DNA of 64,000 nt from Paenarthrobacter nicotinovorans (GTDB taxonomy: Bacteria; Actinomycetota; Actinomycetes; Actinomycetales; Micrococcaceae). Shown one piece after another: positions 44,297 through 53,118 of this stretch. The notes under the pieces were generated by a model. That model had not been told where the DNA came from, ran no database searches, and saw only the letters and a list, made by a program, of their open reading frames with translations. The stretch's first letter is position 1; the number at the start of each line of letters is the position of its first letter. The position numbers and the translations under genes were made by a program. The stretch lies in NCBI RefSeq assembly GCF_021919345.1, contig NZ_CP089293.1, positions 3,844,001-3,908,000 of the forward strand, given 5' to 3'.

Positions 44297-45258
44297 CGGG
44301 CGTCCTTCGTGGGAGAGGCAGCAACATGGGTAGCGAAGAATTTCCGCGCTTTCTGCAGCGGGGTAAGCGGCAGGTTCCGGACGGCACCCTTGGAGAAGTG
44401 GCGTTCGATGTAGTACTGGAAAACGCTCAGTACCGAGGTGATCACGACGTACCAGAGCGTCGCCACGAGAAGCAGCGGCAGCACCTGCTGGGTCCGGTTG
44501 TAGATGACCTGGACTGTGTAGAACAGCTCGGAGTAAGCCAGGACGTAAACGATCGACGTGCCCTTGACCAGGCCGATGATCTCGTTGAAGGCGTTGGGCA
44601 GGATGGCACGCATGGCTTGCGGCAGCACGATCCTGGTGTTCCGCTGCCACGCGGGAATGCCCAGCGCGGAGGCCGCTTCCAGCTGGCCCTGGTCCACGGA
44701 GAGGATGCCGCCGCGGATGATCTCCGCGGAGTAGGCAGCCTGGTTCAAGGTGAGCCCCAGGACTGCTGCAGCGAACTGGCTGATCAGCGTAGTGGTCTGG
44801 GCCTCGAAAAAGCGGACGTCCGTGAACGGGATGCCCAGGCTGATCTTCTCGTAAAGGTAGCCAAGGTTGTACCAGAGCAGCAGTTGGACCAGCAGCGGAG
44901 TCGACCTGAAGATCCACGAAAAGGTCCACGAGACGGAAACCAACAGCGGGGACGCCGACAACCGCATCAGGGCGAGGATGAACCCTAGGACGAATCCCAG
45001 GACGCCTGAGATGGCCGTGAGCTTGAGGGTTTCCACCAGGCCGTTGACTACGGATTGTGCCGTGAACCATTCGGCCACCACCCCCCACTCCCAGCGGGGG
45101 TTGGTCACAAGGGACCATGCGATGGCGGCCACGCCGGCGGCCACCACCACTGTGCCCACCCAACGCCAGGGATGACGGGCAGGAACCAGCTTGTACTCGG
45201 AATAATCCGGGGTGGGCGGTGCAGTGTCCGCCGTGGCAGGCGGTGCGATTGCACTCAT
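44293..45258 (-). CDS. Amino acid ABC transporter permease
   Basis: 321 residues from ATG 45258, with GAGG upstream; ATG 45270 is in frame. After a Pro-rich cytoplasmic tail and one helix comes the His/Glu/Gln permease domain (VVNGLVETLKLTAISGVLGF), with the EAA loop QGQLEAASALGIPAWQRNTRIVLPQA. A single permease suggests a homodimeric channel, as in cystine importers such as TcyB. First gene of the seven-gene operon with the LLM proteins and DUF1684. The 288-base gap to the divergent FAD gene must hold both promoters, but I see no convincing -10/-35 there. Confidence 0.93.
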   Translation of the reverse strand: MSAIAPPATADTAPPTPDYSEYKLVPARHPWRWVGTVVVAAGVAAIAWSLVTNPRWEWGVVAEWFTAQSVVNGLVETLKLTAISGVLGFVLGFILALMRLSASPLLVSVSWTFSWIFRSTPLLVQLLLWYNLGYLYEKISLGIPFTDVRFFEAQTTTLISQFAAAVLGLTLNQAAYSAEIIRGGILSVDQGQLEAASALGIPAWQRNTRIVLPQAMRAILPNAFNEIIGLVKGTSIVYVLAYSELFYTVQVIYNRTQQVLPLLLVATLWYVVITSVLSVFQYYIERHFSKGAVRNLPLTPLQKARKFFATHVAASPTKDAR

Positions 45259-45546
45259 GCGCCACCTCATTTCAGATCGGTTGTTGTCTATCGGATGGCT
45301 GCCAATCTATGGGCGTGCGAAACCCCGCAGCAAGGCGGGAATTTGCACTTCTTCACTGGACTTCGCGGGGCTTCGCCGGGGTTCTCACGGCGTCACAATC
45401 ATCGTCATGCAGGGCCATATGAGTCGCTTCGTTGCGTGGGTTGACGGTGCGTGACGCATGGTGAACGGCGGTTACCGGCGCCTCGACCCACGCACCCAAA
45501 GCTCCCTAGATTGGGCATCACCAACCACCGCATTCCAGGAGATCCC

Positions 45547-47490
45547 ATGCCGTCACGAGTTCCCGCCATCGCCTTCATTGGCGGCGGCCCGCGCACGGCC
45601 GGCGTCCTGGAACGGTTGGCCGCCAACCGGCCCGGCCTGTTCGAGGGTCCCCTTCACCTCCACGTCATTGAGCCCTACCAGCCAGGCTCCGGGCGGATCT
45701 GGCGCTATGACCAGAGTCCGGGGTTGCTGCTGAACTCCACCGCAGCCGATGTCACCATGTTCACTGACGAGTCCGTGACGTGCGAGGGGCCGTCCGTACA
45801 AGGACCGGGACTGTCCGCCTGGGCCGCCGGAGTACTTGATGGCAGCATCCGTGATGTTCCTCCTTTGGAACCGCACCTGCTCGCCCAGCTGCGCTCGCTG
45901 ACCCCGGCGTCGTTCCCCACCCGGCAGCTCCAGAGCAAATATCTGGAGTGGTTCTTCGGCCGCGCCGTCAGCGCACTGGGCCCCGAAACAACGGTGACGG
46001 TGCACCGCGACACAGCCACCGGCGTCGAACGTTCCGGCGCTGACAGGCACAGCGTGCGGCTGGCCTCCGGCGGCGAGGTTGTTGCCGACGTCGTGGTGTA
46101 CTCGCTGGGCCACACGGATTCCCTTGTTGACCGCGAGTCCGCCCGCCACAGCGACTTCGCTGCCCGGTACGGCGGCTTCCACGCCCCGCCGTCGTACACC
46201 ACGGATGTCGACTACTCCGGGATCGAGGCCGGTCAGGACGTGATCGTCTCCGGCATGGGACTGGCGTTCGTGGACCTGCTGGTGCTGCTGTTCGAGGGCC
46301 GCGGGGGCCGCTTTGAAGAACGGTCCGACGGCGAACTCGACTACGTGCCTTCCGGCGCCGAACCGCGTCTCTGGGCGGGGTCGCGACGCGGCGTGCCCTA
46401 CCACTCCAAGATCTCCTCGACCCTGCGCAGTCCTGTGGAGCGTCCGCGGTACTTCACCGCCGAAGCCGTCGGCGCCCTGCTGGCCGGGCATCACGAGCTG
46501 GATTTCCGTACCCAGCTGTGGCCGCTGATCGCCAAGGACGCAGGTTACGCCTACTACCGCGAGCTCTTCACCGGCTACCCTGAGCGGGTCCTGGGCACCT
46601 GGGCCGCCTTTGAAGCCCGGTTCGATGCTCTCGACTGGTACAGCCCGCAGCGCGAAGAACTGGTGGCGGTCTCCGTGCCGGACGCTGCCCTGCACCTCGA
46701 CTTCGAAAAACTGGACCACCCGCTCAGTGGCTGCGCGTTCGCCGATCACGACTCGGTACAGCGTTCAGTCGCCGCCTATATCCAGCGGGACCTGGACCTT
46801 CGGACCGGCCCGGACCATTCCGAGACCCTGGCCCTGTTCACCGCATTATTGTTCGTCTACATGGACCTCGGCCGGCTGGTCCCGCAGGAGCGGCTGAACG
46901 CACGCTCCCAGCAGTCCATCCATGGGTGGTGGCACGGCTTCTTCAGCTTCGTGGACTCAGGGCCGCCGTCGCACCGGCTCCGGGAGATGCTCGCCCTGCA
47001 CAGGGCCGGGTACTTGAAATTCCTGGGCCCCGGCATGTGGGTACGGGCCGATGATTCCGTGGGCCGCTTCGTGGCGGGGTCCTTCCAGTCGCCCGTGGTT
47101 GTAGATGCATCCGCCTACATCGAGGCGCGCCTGCCTTCCGCTTCCGTGGAACGTTCGGCGAATCCCGCTTTGGCGGACCTGCACGACGCCGGATGGGGCA
47201 CCGAGCAGCGGCTGCTCACTTCCGAGGGCCCACACTCCACCGGGAAACTCCTGATCTCCGGGAATTACGAGGTATTGTCCCCTGTTGGTACACCACAGAA
47301 TGGTTTGTTTGCCGTGGGGCCGTGGACCTCGGGCTGGGGTGCCGGAGCCTTCGCACGCCCCAACACCAACGCAGCCCCGTTCCGGGAGAACGACGCCCTC
47401 GCGCGCAGGATCCTGGCCACGGTTGCTGCCACGTTGGAGGGAGCCGGCGCGAGTGCCCCGGCCTCGGCTCCAGCGCCCCATCCCAACTAG
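45547..47490 (+). CDS. FAD/NAD(P)-binding protein
   Basis: 647 residues from ATG 45547, with AGGAG upstream. The N-terminus has a Rossmann dinucleotide motif, AIAFIGGGPRTAGVLERL, followed by a PGSGRIWRYDQ segment and the second glycine motif VIVSGMGLAFVDLLVLL near residue 240. The pattern fits the FAD-NAD(P)-binding family (PF13454 type), often annotated as hydroxyacylglutathione- or adenylate-linked but functionally undefined. It is divergent from the ABC/LLM operon and could provide flavin redox or hydroxylation in the same pathway. Its stop codon runs into the palindromic repeat. Confidence 0.75.
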   Translation: MPSRVPAIAFIGGGPRTAGVLERLAANRPGLFEGPLHLHVIEPYQPGSGRIWRYDQSPGLLLNSTAADVTMFTDESVTCEGPSVQGPGLSAWAAGVLDGSIRDVPPLEPHLLAQLRSLTPASFPTRQLQSKYLEWFFGRAVSALGPETTVTVHRDTATGVERSGADRHSVRLASGGEVVADVVVYSLGHTDSLVDRESARHSDFAARYGGFHAPPSYTTDVDYSGIEAGQDVIVSGMGLAFVDLLVLLFEGRGGRFEERSDGELDYVPSGAEPRLWAGSRRGVPYHSKISSTLRSPVERPRYFTAEAVGALLAGHHELDFRTQLWPLIAKDAGYAYYRELFTGYPERVLGTWAAFEARFDALDWYSPQREELVAVSVPDAALHLDFEKLDHPLSGCAFADHDSVQRSVAAYIQRDLDLRTGPDHSETLALFTALLFVYMDLGRLVPQERLNARSQQSIHGWWHGFFSFVDSGPPSHRLREMLALHRAGYLKFLGPGMWVRADDSVGRFVAGSFQSPVVVDASAYIEARLPSASVERSANPALADLHDAGWGTEQRLLTSEGPHSTGKLLISGNYEVLSPVGTPQNGLFAVGPWTSGWGAGAFARPNTNAAPFRENDALARRILATVAATLEGAGASAPASAPAPHPN

Positions 47491-47539
47491 GGGACAGCAA
47501 ACGTCGCACTGAACCGCCATGACAGCAGTTGCTGTCCCC
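47490..47539. repeat. Copy 2 of the 50-bp palindromic repeat
   Basis: GGGGACAGCAA (47490-47500) and TTGCTGTCCCC (47529-47539) are perfect 11-bp arms. Its length (50 bases), its outer arms and the inner GTCGC equal those of copy 1 at 34983-35032, while the centre differs. It lies between two genes on the same strand, so here it cannot be a simple convergent terminator. Confidence 0.8.
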
Positions 47540-47569
47540 CACTCGGGTTCCACCTACGAAAGGCCAGAC

Positions 47570-48088
47570 ATGACAACAACGCCAACCCTGCCGACGTCGG
47601 GCCTTACCGTCCTCAGCCTGCCCATGCGCGATCCCCGCGTCCGCCCGCTCCTGGACGAGCTCGCCGTCGAATACAACACCCGATACGGTGACCTGTTCAG
47701 CAGCGAGGGCGCGGCCGAAGAATTGAACCGCTACCCCGCCGAGGAATTCGCGCCGCCACACGGAGCGCTCATCATCATCCAGGAAAACGGTGAATCCGTG
47801 GCCGGTGGCGCCTTCCGCCGCTACGACGAGCACACGGCCGAGCTCAAGCGGATCTGGACCCACTCCGCCCACCGCAGGCGCGGACTGGCTCGCCTGGTCC
47901 TGGCCGAACTCGAAAACGAAGCGCGTCGGCGCGGCTACCGGAAGCTGTACCTGACCACCGGTCCACGCCAGCCCGAGGCGAAGAATCTGTACCTCGCCAC
48001 GGGTTACAAAGCCCTGTTCGACCTCGCCGCGGACCCCGAAGACATCAAGCATTTGGCCTTCAGCAAGGATCTTGCCAAGCCCAGCTAA
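47570..48088 (+). CDS. GNAT-family N-acetyltransferase
   Basis: 172 residues from ATG 47570, with AAAGG six bases before; an upstream in-frame ATG at 47519 lies inside the palindromic repeat. The acetyl-CoA motif is IWTHSAHRRRGLARLVLAE and the C-terminal part reads YRKLYLTTGPRQPEAKNLYLATGY. It follows the FAD protein. In Bacillus, N-acetyltransferases, M20 deacetylases and LLM monooxygenases act together on S-substituted cysteines, so such a role fits, but this is inference. Confidence 0.85.
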   Translation: MTTTPTLPTSGLTVLSLPMRDPRVRPLLDELAVEYNTRYGDLFSSEGAAEELNRYPAEEFAPPHGALIIIQENGESVAGGAFRRYDEHTAELKRIWTHSAHRRRGLARLVLAELENEARRRGYRKLYLTTGPRQPEAKNLYLATGYKALFDLAADPEDIKHLAFSKDLAKPS

Positions 48089-48091
48089 GCT

Positions 48092-49819
48092 ATGCGCATG
48101 GCCAACGAACCCAAAGCAACAACTGCTGAAAAACTCGCCACCATCCAGCAGGGGTACACCCTGCAAGGTGCCACCATCGAGCTGGGTGCCGCGATCGTGG
48201 ACGGTGAAGTCTACAAGGAAGCCCAGGTCCGCCTGCCCCTCGCCATGATGAACCGCCACGGCCTTGTGGCAGGCGCCACCGGCACCGGCAAGACGGTGAC
48301 GCTGCACATGATCGCCGAACAACTCTCGACGGCGGGCGTCCCGGTTTTCCTCGCGGACATCAAGGGTGATCTGTCCGGATTGGCGACGCCGGCCACCGGC
48401 AGTGAAAAGCTGACGGCACGTACGTCCTCGCTCGGCCAGGACTGGCAGGCCAAAAACTTCCCGGTCGAGTTCCTTTCGCTCGGCGGAGACGGCAACGGCA
48501 TTCCGGTCCGGGCCACCATTACCTCGTTCGGGCCCATCCTGCTTTCCCGCATCATGGACCTCAACGACACCCAGGAGTCCAGCCTCCAGCTGATCTTCCA
48601 CTTCGCGGACCAGAAGAACCTTGAACTGATCGACCTCAAGGACCTCCGCGCCGTGATCCAGTTCCTGACCTCGGACGAAGGAAAGGCCGAACTCGCCGAA
48701 CTGGGCGGGTTGTCGAAGGCCACCGCCGGTGTCATCCTCCGCGAGCTGGTCGGCTTGGAAGCGCAGGGCATGGAGAAGTTCTTCGGCGAACCCGAGTTCG
48801 ACACCGCCGAACTGCTCCGCACAGCACCGGACGGCCGCGGTGTCATCAGCTGCCTGGAACTGCCCACGCTCCAGACCAAGCCCCTCCTGTTTTCCACGTT
48901 CCTCATGTGGCTCTTGGCGGACCTGTTCGAGGACCTCCCCGAAGCCGGAGACCTCGACAAACCCAAGCTCGTGTTCTTCCTGGACGAGGCCCACCTGCTG
49001 TTCAACGACGCCTCCAAAGCCTTCCTCGACGCCATCACCACCACCGTGCGGCTGATCCGTTCCAAGGGCGTGGGTATCTTCTTCGTCACCCAGACCCCCA
49101 AGGATGTCCCGGCCGATGTCCTGGGCCAGCTGGCCAACCGCGTGCAGCACGCCCTGCGCGCCTTCACCCCCGAGGACGCCAAAGCCTTGAAGGCCACCGT
49201 GTCCACCTTCCCTGTCAGTGACTACGATCTCGAAGAGACCCTGACGTCAGCCGGCATTGGCGAGGCCGTCATCACCGTCATGAACGAAAAGGGCGCCCCC
49301 ACGCCTGTGGCGCTGACCCGGCTCCGTGCCCCCGAGTCGGTCATGGGCCCCAGCGCCGACGATCTCATCAAGAGCACCGTCGCCGCGTCCCCGCTCCTGG
49401 CGAAGTACGGGACAGCCGTAGACAACCTCTCGGCCTACGAGAAACTCAATGGCCGGGCAGCCGCACCGACAGGCGATGCCGCACCGGGGCTGCCGCCCGT
49501 GCCATCTTCCGGCACGCCCGTTGGAACATCCCAAGCGGACATAGACGCCGAAGCCCGCCGCATCGAGGAAGAGATCCTGGGACGGCCCAGTTCACGGCCG
49601 TCCACTTCAACCACCGACTCCTACCCGGCGCCACCCGCTCCCCAGCCTGTCCCCCAGCAAGCACCACCACAGGACAGCGGCATGTTCGGCGACATCGCCG
49701 GAGCCCTTGGCGGCGCACTGGGCGGTGGCCTCAAGAGCATGGTCCGATCCATGGGAACGCAGCTGGGCCGGGACCTCATGCGCGGAGTTTTTGGCACGTC
49801 CTCACGTCGCCGGCGCTAG
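48092..49819 (+). CDS. HerA-like ATPase/helicase (DUF853)
   Basis: 575 residues from ATG 48092; ATG 48098 is equally possible. Walker A is GATGTGKT (61-68) and Walker B is LVFFLDEAHLLF near residue 300; FFVTQTPKDVPADVLGQLANRVQHALRAF follows in segments as in the HerA/FtsK group. After about residue 475 the protein becomes Pro/Ala/Gly-rich and disordered, ending in a basic SSRRRR. The family is widespread in actinobacteria. A role in DNA processing or translocation is assumed from HerA; no nuclease partner (NurA) is nearby. Confidence 0.88.
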   Translation: MRMANEPKATTAEKLATIQQGYTLQGATIELGAAIVDGEVYKEAQVRLPLAMMNRHGLVAGATGTGKTVTLHMIAEQLSTAGVPVFLADIKGDLSGLATPATGSEKLTARTSSLGQDWQAKNFPVEFLSLGGDGNGIPVRATITSFGPILLSRIMDLNDTQESSLQLIFHFADQKNLELIDLKDLRAVIQFLTSDEGKAELAELGGLSKATAGVILRELVGLEAQGMEKFFGEPEFDTAELLRTAPDGRGVISCLELPTLQTKPLLFSTFLMWLLADLFEDLPEAGDLDKPKLVFFLDEAHLLFNDASKAFLDAITTTVRLIRSKGVGIFFVTQTPKDVPADVLGQLANRVQHALRAFTPEDAKALKATVSTFPVSDYDLEETLTSAGIGEAVITVMNEKGAPTPVALTRLRAPESVMGPSADDLIKSTVAASPLLAKYGTAVDNLSAYEKLNGRAAAPTGDAAPGLPPVPSSGTPVGTSQADIDAEARRIEEEILGRPSSRPSTSTTDSYPAPPAPQPVPQQAPPQDSGMFGDIAGALGGALGGGLKSMVRSMGTQLGRDLMRGVFGTSSRRRR

Positions 49820-49964
49820 CTTCGCCAGCCTGGTTGAACCACGACGCCGGGTGGCAGCGACGCCTGCTGCCGCCCGCCGTCGGGCTTCTCCAGACGGCTG
49901 ATAAAACGTCATAACGGGTACCTCCTGCACGGCGTGGGCTGTTGCGGCAGGTAACGTAAAGGGC

Positions 49965-50963
49965 GTGCAGTTGAGTCAAGCGTTCGTCAAGACCGCAGCC
50001 GGATGGCTGCTCGGTCTGATGCTTGCTGTCGTCGGCGCGATCGTCTGCATCAACCTGGTGGGCTCTTCCGTGGCCAGTCCGCAGCAGCCCGTCAAGGAGT
50101 ATCTGCAGGCGCTCCAGGACGGCAAAGGCGAAGAAGCCCTGGGCCTCCTGCGGGCCAAAGTGCCCAGCGCCAACGCGGCCATGCTCGACGGCACGGCCCT
50201 CCAAACCGCCGCTTCCAAGCTTTCGGACGTCCATGTGGGGAATCCCGAATCCCGCAGTGCAAACCGGGTAGCCGTTCCCGTGGACTACACCTTGGACGGC
50301 AGCCGGCTCCACACGGAATTCCTCATGGAACGAACCGGTACGCAGTGGCTGTTCTTCGGGAAGTGGGCGTTCGTGCCCACCACCCTGCCCACCATTGATG
50401 TGACTGTGGTGAACTCCAGCGAAGCCACCCTCAACGGCGTTCCCGTCAACATGCCCAACGGCCGCAACACGTTTGCCGTGTTCTTCCCGGGCAAATACGA
50501 GGCCAGCCTTAACGGTACTTATTTCGAAGCTCCCGCAACCTCCGCGCTCGTCACAACGCGCGACGGCGGACAGGCACCCCTGAACCTGCAGACCCGGTCC
50601 ACCAAAGCCATGAACGACGCCGTGGCCGGGAAAGTGCGCGAATTCCTGGACACCTGCGCAGCCCAGGCCACCGAACAGCAGCGCCTGCAGCCCGACTGCC
50701 CGTTCTACCACGTCAGCAATGCCCGGGTAGTGGACGGCACCATCAAGTGGGCCATCACGGAGTATCCCAAGATCACCATTGAACCGTTCAGCGGCAAATG
50801 GGTTGTTGCTCCGTTGAACGGCAAGGCTACGTTGACCGCCCGGGAGGTCAACCTGTTCACGGGACTAGTGAACGACCTCAACGTGGAGCACGACTTCAGC
50901 TTCACCACCCAGTTGGATGTCAGCGGCGACACTGTGACGGTTACACCCCTGCTGACGTTCTAG
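49965..50963 (+). CDS. Membrane-anchored hypothetical protein
   Basis: 332 residues from GTG 49965. A TAACGT box ends eight bases before the GTG, so a leaderless message is possible, although AAAGGG is adjacent. The N-terminus has one transmembrane helix (WLLGLMLAVVGAIVCINLV), then an extracytoplasmic domain. The first 100 residues after the helix resemble NTF2-like/DUF4878 lipoproteins (VKEYLQALQDGKGEEALGLL). Later parts are beta-rich with an isolated Cys pair (DTCAAQ and PDCPFYHV). Actinobacterial cell-envelope protein of unknown role. I do not recognise the family with certainty. Confidence 0.75.
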   Translation: MQLSQAFVKTAAGWLLGLMLAVVGAIVCINLVGSSVASPQQPVKEYLQALQDGKGEEALGLLRAKVPSANAAMLDGTALQTAASKLSDVHVGNPESRSANRVAVPVDYTLDGSRLHTEFLMERTGTQWLFFGKWAFVPTTLPTIDVTVVNSSEATLNGVPVNMPNGRNTFAVFFPGKYEASLNGTYFEAPATSALVTTRDGGQAPLNLQTRSTKAMNDAVAGKVREFLDTCAAQATEQQRLQPDCPFYHVSNARVVDGTIKWAITEYPKITIEPFSGKWVVAPLNGKATLTAREVNLFTGLVNDLNVEHDFSFTTQLDVSGDTVTVTPLLTF

Positions 50964-50989
50964 CCCGCGGGAAAAACCCGGCGGTTTTG
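50964..50989 (+). terminator. Possible terminator after the membrane-anchored protein
   Basis: CCGCGGG, five A, then CCCGGCGG followed by TTTT makes a short bulged hairpin with a T-run just after the stop codon. Confidence 0.4.
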
Positions 50990-50995
50990 TAGTGC

Positions 50996-51038
50996 TTTTT
51001 GGTACTGCAGGGGCTGGTTTTTGGTACTGCAGGGCTGG
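50996..51038. repeat. Tandem duplication of a 21-22 bp unit
   Basis: TTTTTGGTACTGCAGGGGCT plus GG (50996-51017) is followed directly by the same sequence lacking one G (51018-51038). It lies in the non-coding gap between convergent genes. No function is visible. Confidence 0.8.
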
Positions 51039-51095
51039 CGCCGCCAGCGTAGTGGCACGCGGCCTTTGGGGATCAGGTCCCGGTGAAAGCACAAC

Positions 51096-51131
51096 GGCCC
51101 GCCTCCTGCCCGGTGTGGGAGGAGACGGGCC
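51096..51131 (-). terminator. Terminator of the NHLRC2-like/CtaG operon
   Basis: GGCCCGCCTCCT (51096-51107) pairs with AGGAGACGGGCC (51120-51131) with one mismatch. On the minus strand a T-rich GTTGTGCTTTC follows. Confidence 0.6.
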
Positions 51132-51144
51132 AGCTGCGTGGGGT

Positions 51145-53118
51145 TTAGTCCATGCCGCGGAGGTCCAGCACGAGCTCAGACTCCCCGTCGGCCTGCAGGA
51201 CCACCGGAATGCCCCAATCCTGCTGGTACAGGTGGCAAGCGGCGTGGTCCGGGATTTCGCCGTCTTCGGTCTCCGGTCCATCACAGGCGGCCGCGCGGGC
51301 GGTGATGTGCAGGATTCCTTCGGGGACATCCGCCGACAATTCAAGCGTGCGCAGGAGACCCACCGAGGTCCCGCCGCCGGAAACCAGGAGCTCGGGCGGT
51401 GTGGAGGAAATCTTCATCTGGGTGGGATCGCCCCAGCGGTCATCAAGCTTTTGACCGGTGGGAGCCTTGAAGCGCACGGCCAGCTCAAGGGTACCGGGCG
51501 TGACCGGGCTCTTGGGGCGGTGCGTCTGCGATGCGCCCTCGTCCACCTGTTGGGCTTCCTTGGGGATCGGTACCAGGACCAGCTGGTGCTTGTTCGATTC
51601 CACCACTACCAGCAACGGATCGCTGCCTTCCACCTGGACCACCACGACGTCGCTCGGCTCAGCGAGGCCCCGGGCCAGGGTGGAGACGGACTTGGTGGCG
51701 GGGTCGTAGCGGCGCACAGCCCCGTTGTAGGTATCGGCGATGGCCACCGAGTTGTCCGGAAGCACAGTCACGCCCAAAGGGTGCTGCAAGCGGGCTTCGG
51801 CAGCTTCCCCATCACGGAAGCCGAAATCGAACAGGCCCTTGCCTACTGCGGTTTCCACGGTCACGCCGGAATCGCTGACCACCAGGCGGCGCAAGGACGA
51901 TGTCTCCGAGTCAGCTACCCAGATGTTGTCTTCGCCGTCGATTGCCAGGCCGGAGGATTGTGCGAACCAGGCTTCCTCGGCTTTGCCGTCCAGCAAACCT
52001 TCAAGACCGGAGCCGGCCAGGATGGAGACCTCATTGGCCAGGGGGTCAAAAGCGAAAATCTGGTGTGTGCCGGCCATGGCGATGACCACCTTCTGCAGCT
52101 TTTCGCTCCAGACCACATCCCATGGCGAGGAAAGGGACACTTCCGTGCCGCGCCCGAGCGCTCCAACGTCCAGGGCGTCCCCGGCGAAGTCAGCCGGACC
52201 GTCGTCGTGGTGTTCAGACCAGGTACCGGCGCCGGAGTCGGTGACACGGGCGGGCCCGGTGTCCAGGAGCCGCTGCACGCCGTTGCCTGCGATCGTCTGG
52301 ACGTATCCCGAGCTGAGGGTCACGCCTCGGAGGCGGTGGTTGACGGTGTCGGCCACCACGGCATCGTAGCCGAGCTTCCAAGCCAGCTCCGACGGCAAAA
52401 GGGTGACGCCCTGGGGTTCGTTGAACCGGGCAATTTCAGATTGCCCGTCCAGGTAGCCCTTGGTGCCGGACCCGATGATCCGCTCCACGGTCTCCAGATC
52501 CGGGCGCAACTCCACCAAACGGTGATGGCCGGAATCCACCACCAGGTAGTTTCCGTTGGCGAGCTGGGTCGCCTTACCGGGGAACCGCAGAGTGCCCGAC
52601 GTCGGCACAGGAGCTACGTACGGACCGTCACCGCGGTGGAGTGTCCCCTTGGCTTCATGTTCAGCGACGAGTTCTTCGAGCAGGACGGCGAGGCCGTCTG
52701 CGTGGCCCTCGCCGGAAAGGTGGGCCACAATGTAGCCCTCGGGGTCCACTACCACCAGCGTGGGCCAGGCACGGGCGGTGTACGCCTTCCAGGTGGCCAG
52801 TTCGGGGTCATCCAGCACAGGGTGGTGGATCTCGTAGCGTTCGACGGCTGATGCCAAAGCGACAGGATCTGCTTCGTGCTCGAACTTGGGCGAATGCACG
52901 CCAACGGTTACCAGGACGTCCGAGTACTTTTCTTCCAACGGACGCAGCTCGTCGAGAACGTGCAGGCAGTTGATGCAGCAGAAGGTCCAGAAGTCGAGAA
53001 GCACGATCTTGCCGCGCAGGGACTCGAGGTCCAAGGACTTCCCACCGGTGTTGAGCCAGCCGCGGCCCTCGAGTTCGGAGGCCCGGACCCGGTGTTGGGT
53101 ACGTACGGTTTCGCTCAT
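51145..53118 (-). CDS. NHLRC2-like protein: thioredoxin-like domain plus NHL repeats
   Basis: 657 residues. Residues about 15-155 form a thioredoxin-like domain with FWTFCCINCLHVL, whose redox pair is Cys48-Ile-Asn-Cys51, and the cis-Pro region ARAWPTLVVVDPEG. Residues about 170-520 are NHL propeller repeats (NGNYLVVDSGHHRLVEL, NRLRGVTL-like and ADSETSSLRRL segments). A beta-rich C-terminal domain follows. This order and the CCINC motif match animal NHLRC2 and its bacterial relatives. There is no signal peptide, so it should be cytoplasmic. Its start overlaps the stop of the CtaG-type gene (TGATG), linking it to a copper/respiration membrane protein. Biochemical role unknown. Confidence 0.9.
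   Translation of the reverse strand: MSETVRTQHRVRASELEGRGWLNTGGKSLDLESLRGKIVLLDFWTFCCINCLHVLDELRPLEEKYSDVLVTVGVHSPKFEHEADPVALASAVERYEIHHPVLDDPELATWKAYTARAWPTLVVVDPEGYIVAHLSGEGHADGLAVLLEELVAEHEAKGTLHRGDGPYVAPVPTSGTLRFPGKATQLANGNYLVVDSGHHRLVELRPDLETVERIIGSGTKGYLDGQSEIARFNEPQGVTLLPSELAWKLGYDAVVADTVNHRLRGVTLSSGYVQTIAGNGVQRLLDTGPARVTDSGAGTWSEHHDDGPADFAGDALDVGALGRGTEVSLSSPWDVVWSEKLQKVVIAMAGTHQIFAFDPLANEVSILAGSGLEGLLDGKAEEAWFAQSSGLAIDGEDNIWVADSETSSLRRLVVSDSGVTVETAVGKGLFDFGFRDGEAAEARLQHPLGVTVLPDNSVAIADTYNGAVRRYDPATKSVSTLARGLAEPSDVVVVQVEGSDPLLVVVESNKHQLVLVPIPKEAQQVDEGASQTHRPKSPVTPGTLELAVRFKAPTGQKLDDRWGDPTQMKISSTPPELLVSGGGTSVGLLRTLELSADVPEGILHITARAAACDGPETEDGEIPDHAACHLYQQDWGIPVVLQADGESELVLDLRGMD

Noticed and set aside
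45259..45546. SAM- or other sulfur-related riboswitch upstream of the LLM operon
   Set aside because: The gap was searched because of the inferred sulfur link, but no conserved aptamer core or terminator-antiterminator pair was recognised.
47216..49150. Minus-strand frame of 644 codons opposite the FAD, GNAT and HerA-like genes
   Set aside because: It spans three well-supported plus-strand genes, and its protein is low-complexity Gly/Val/Glu without motifs.
50992..52851. Plus-strand frame of 619 codons
   Set aside because: Antisense to the NHLRC2-like gene, which has thioredoxin and NHL motifs; no domain in this frame.
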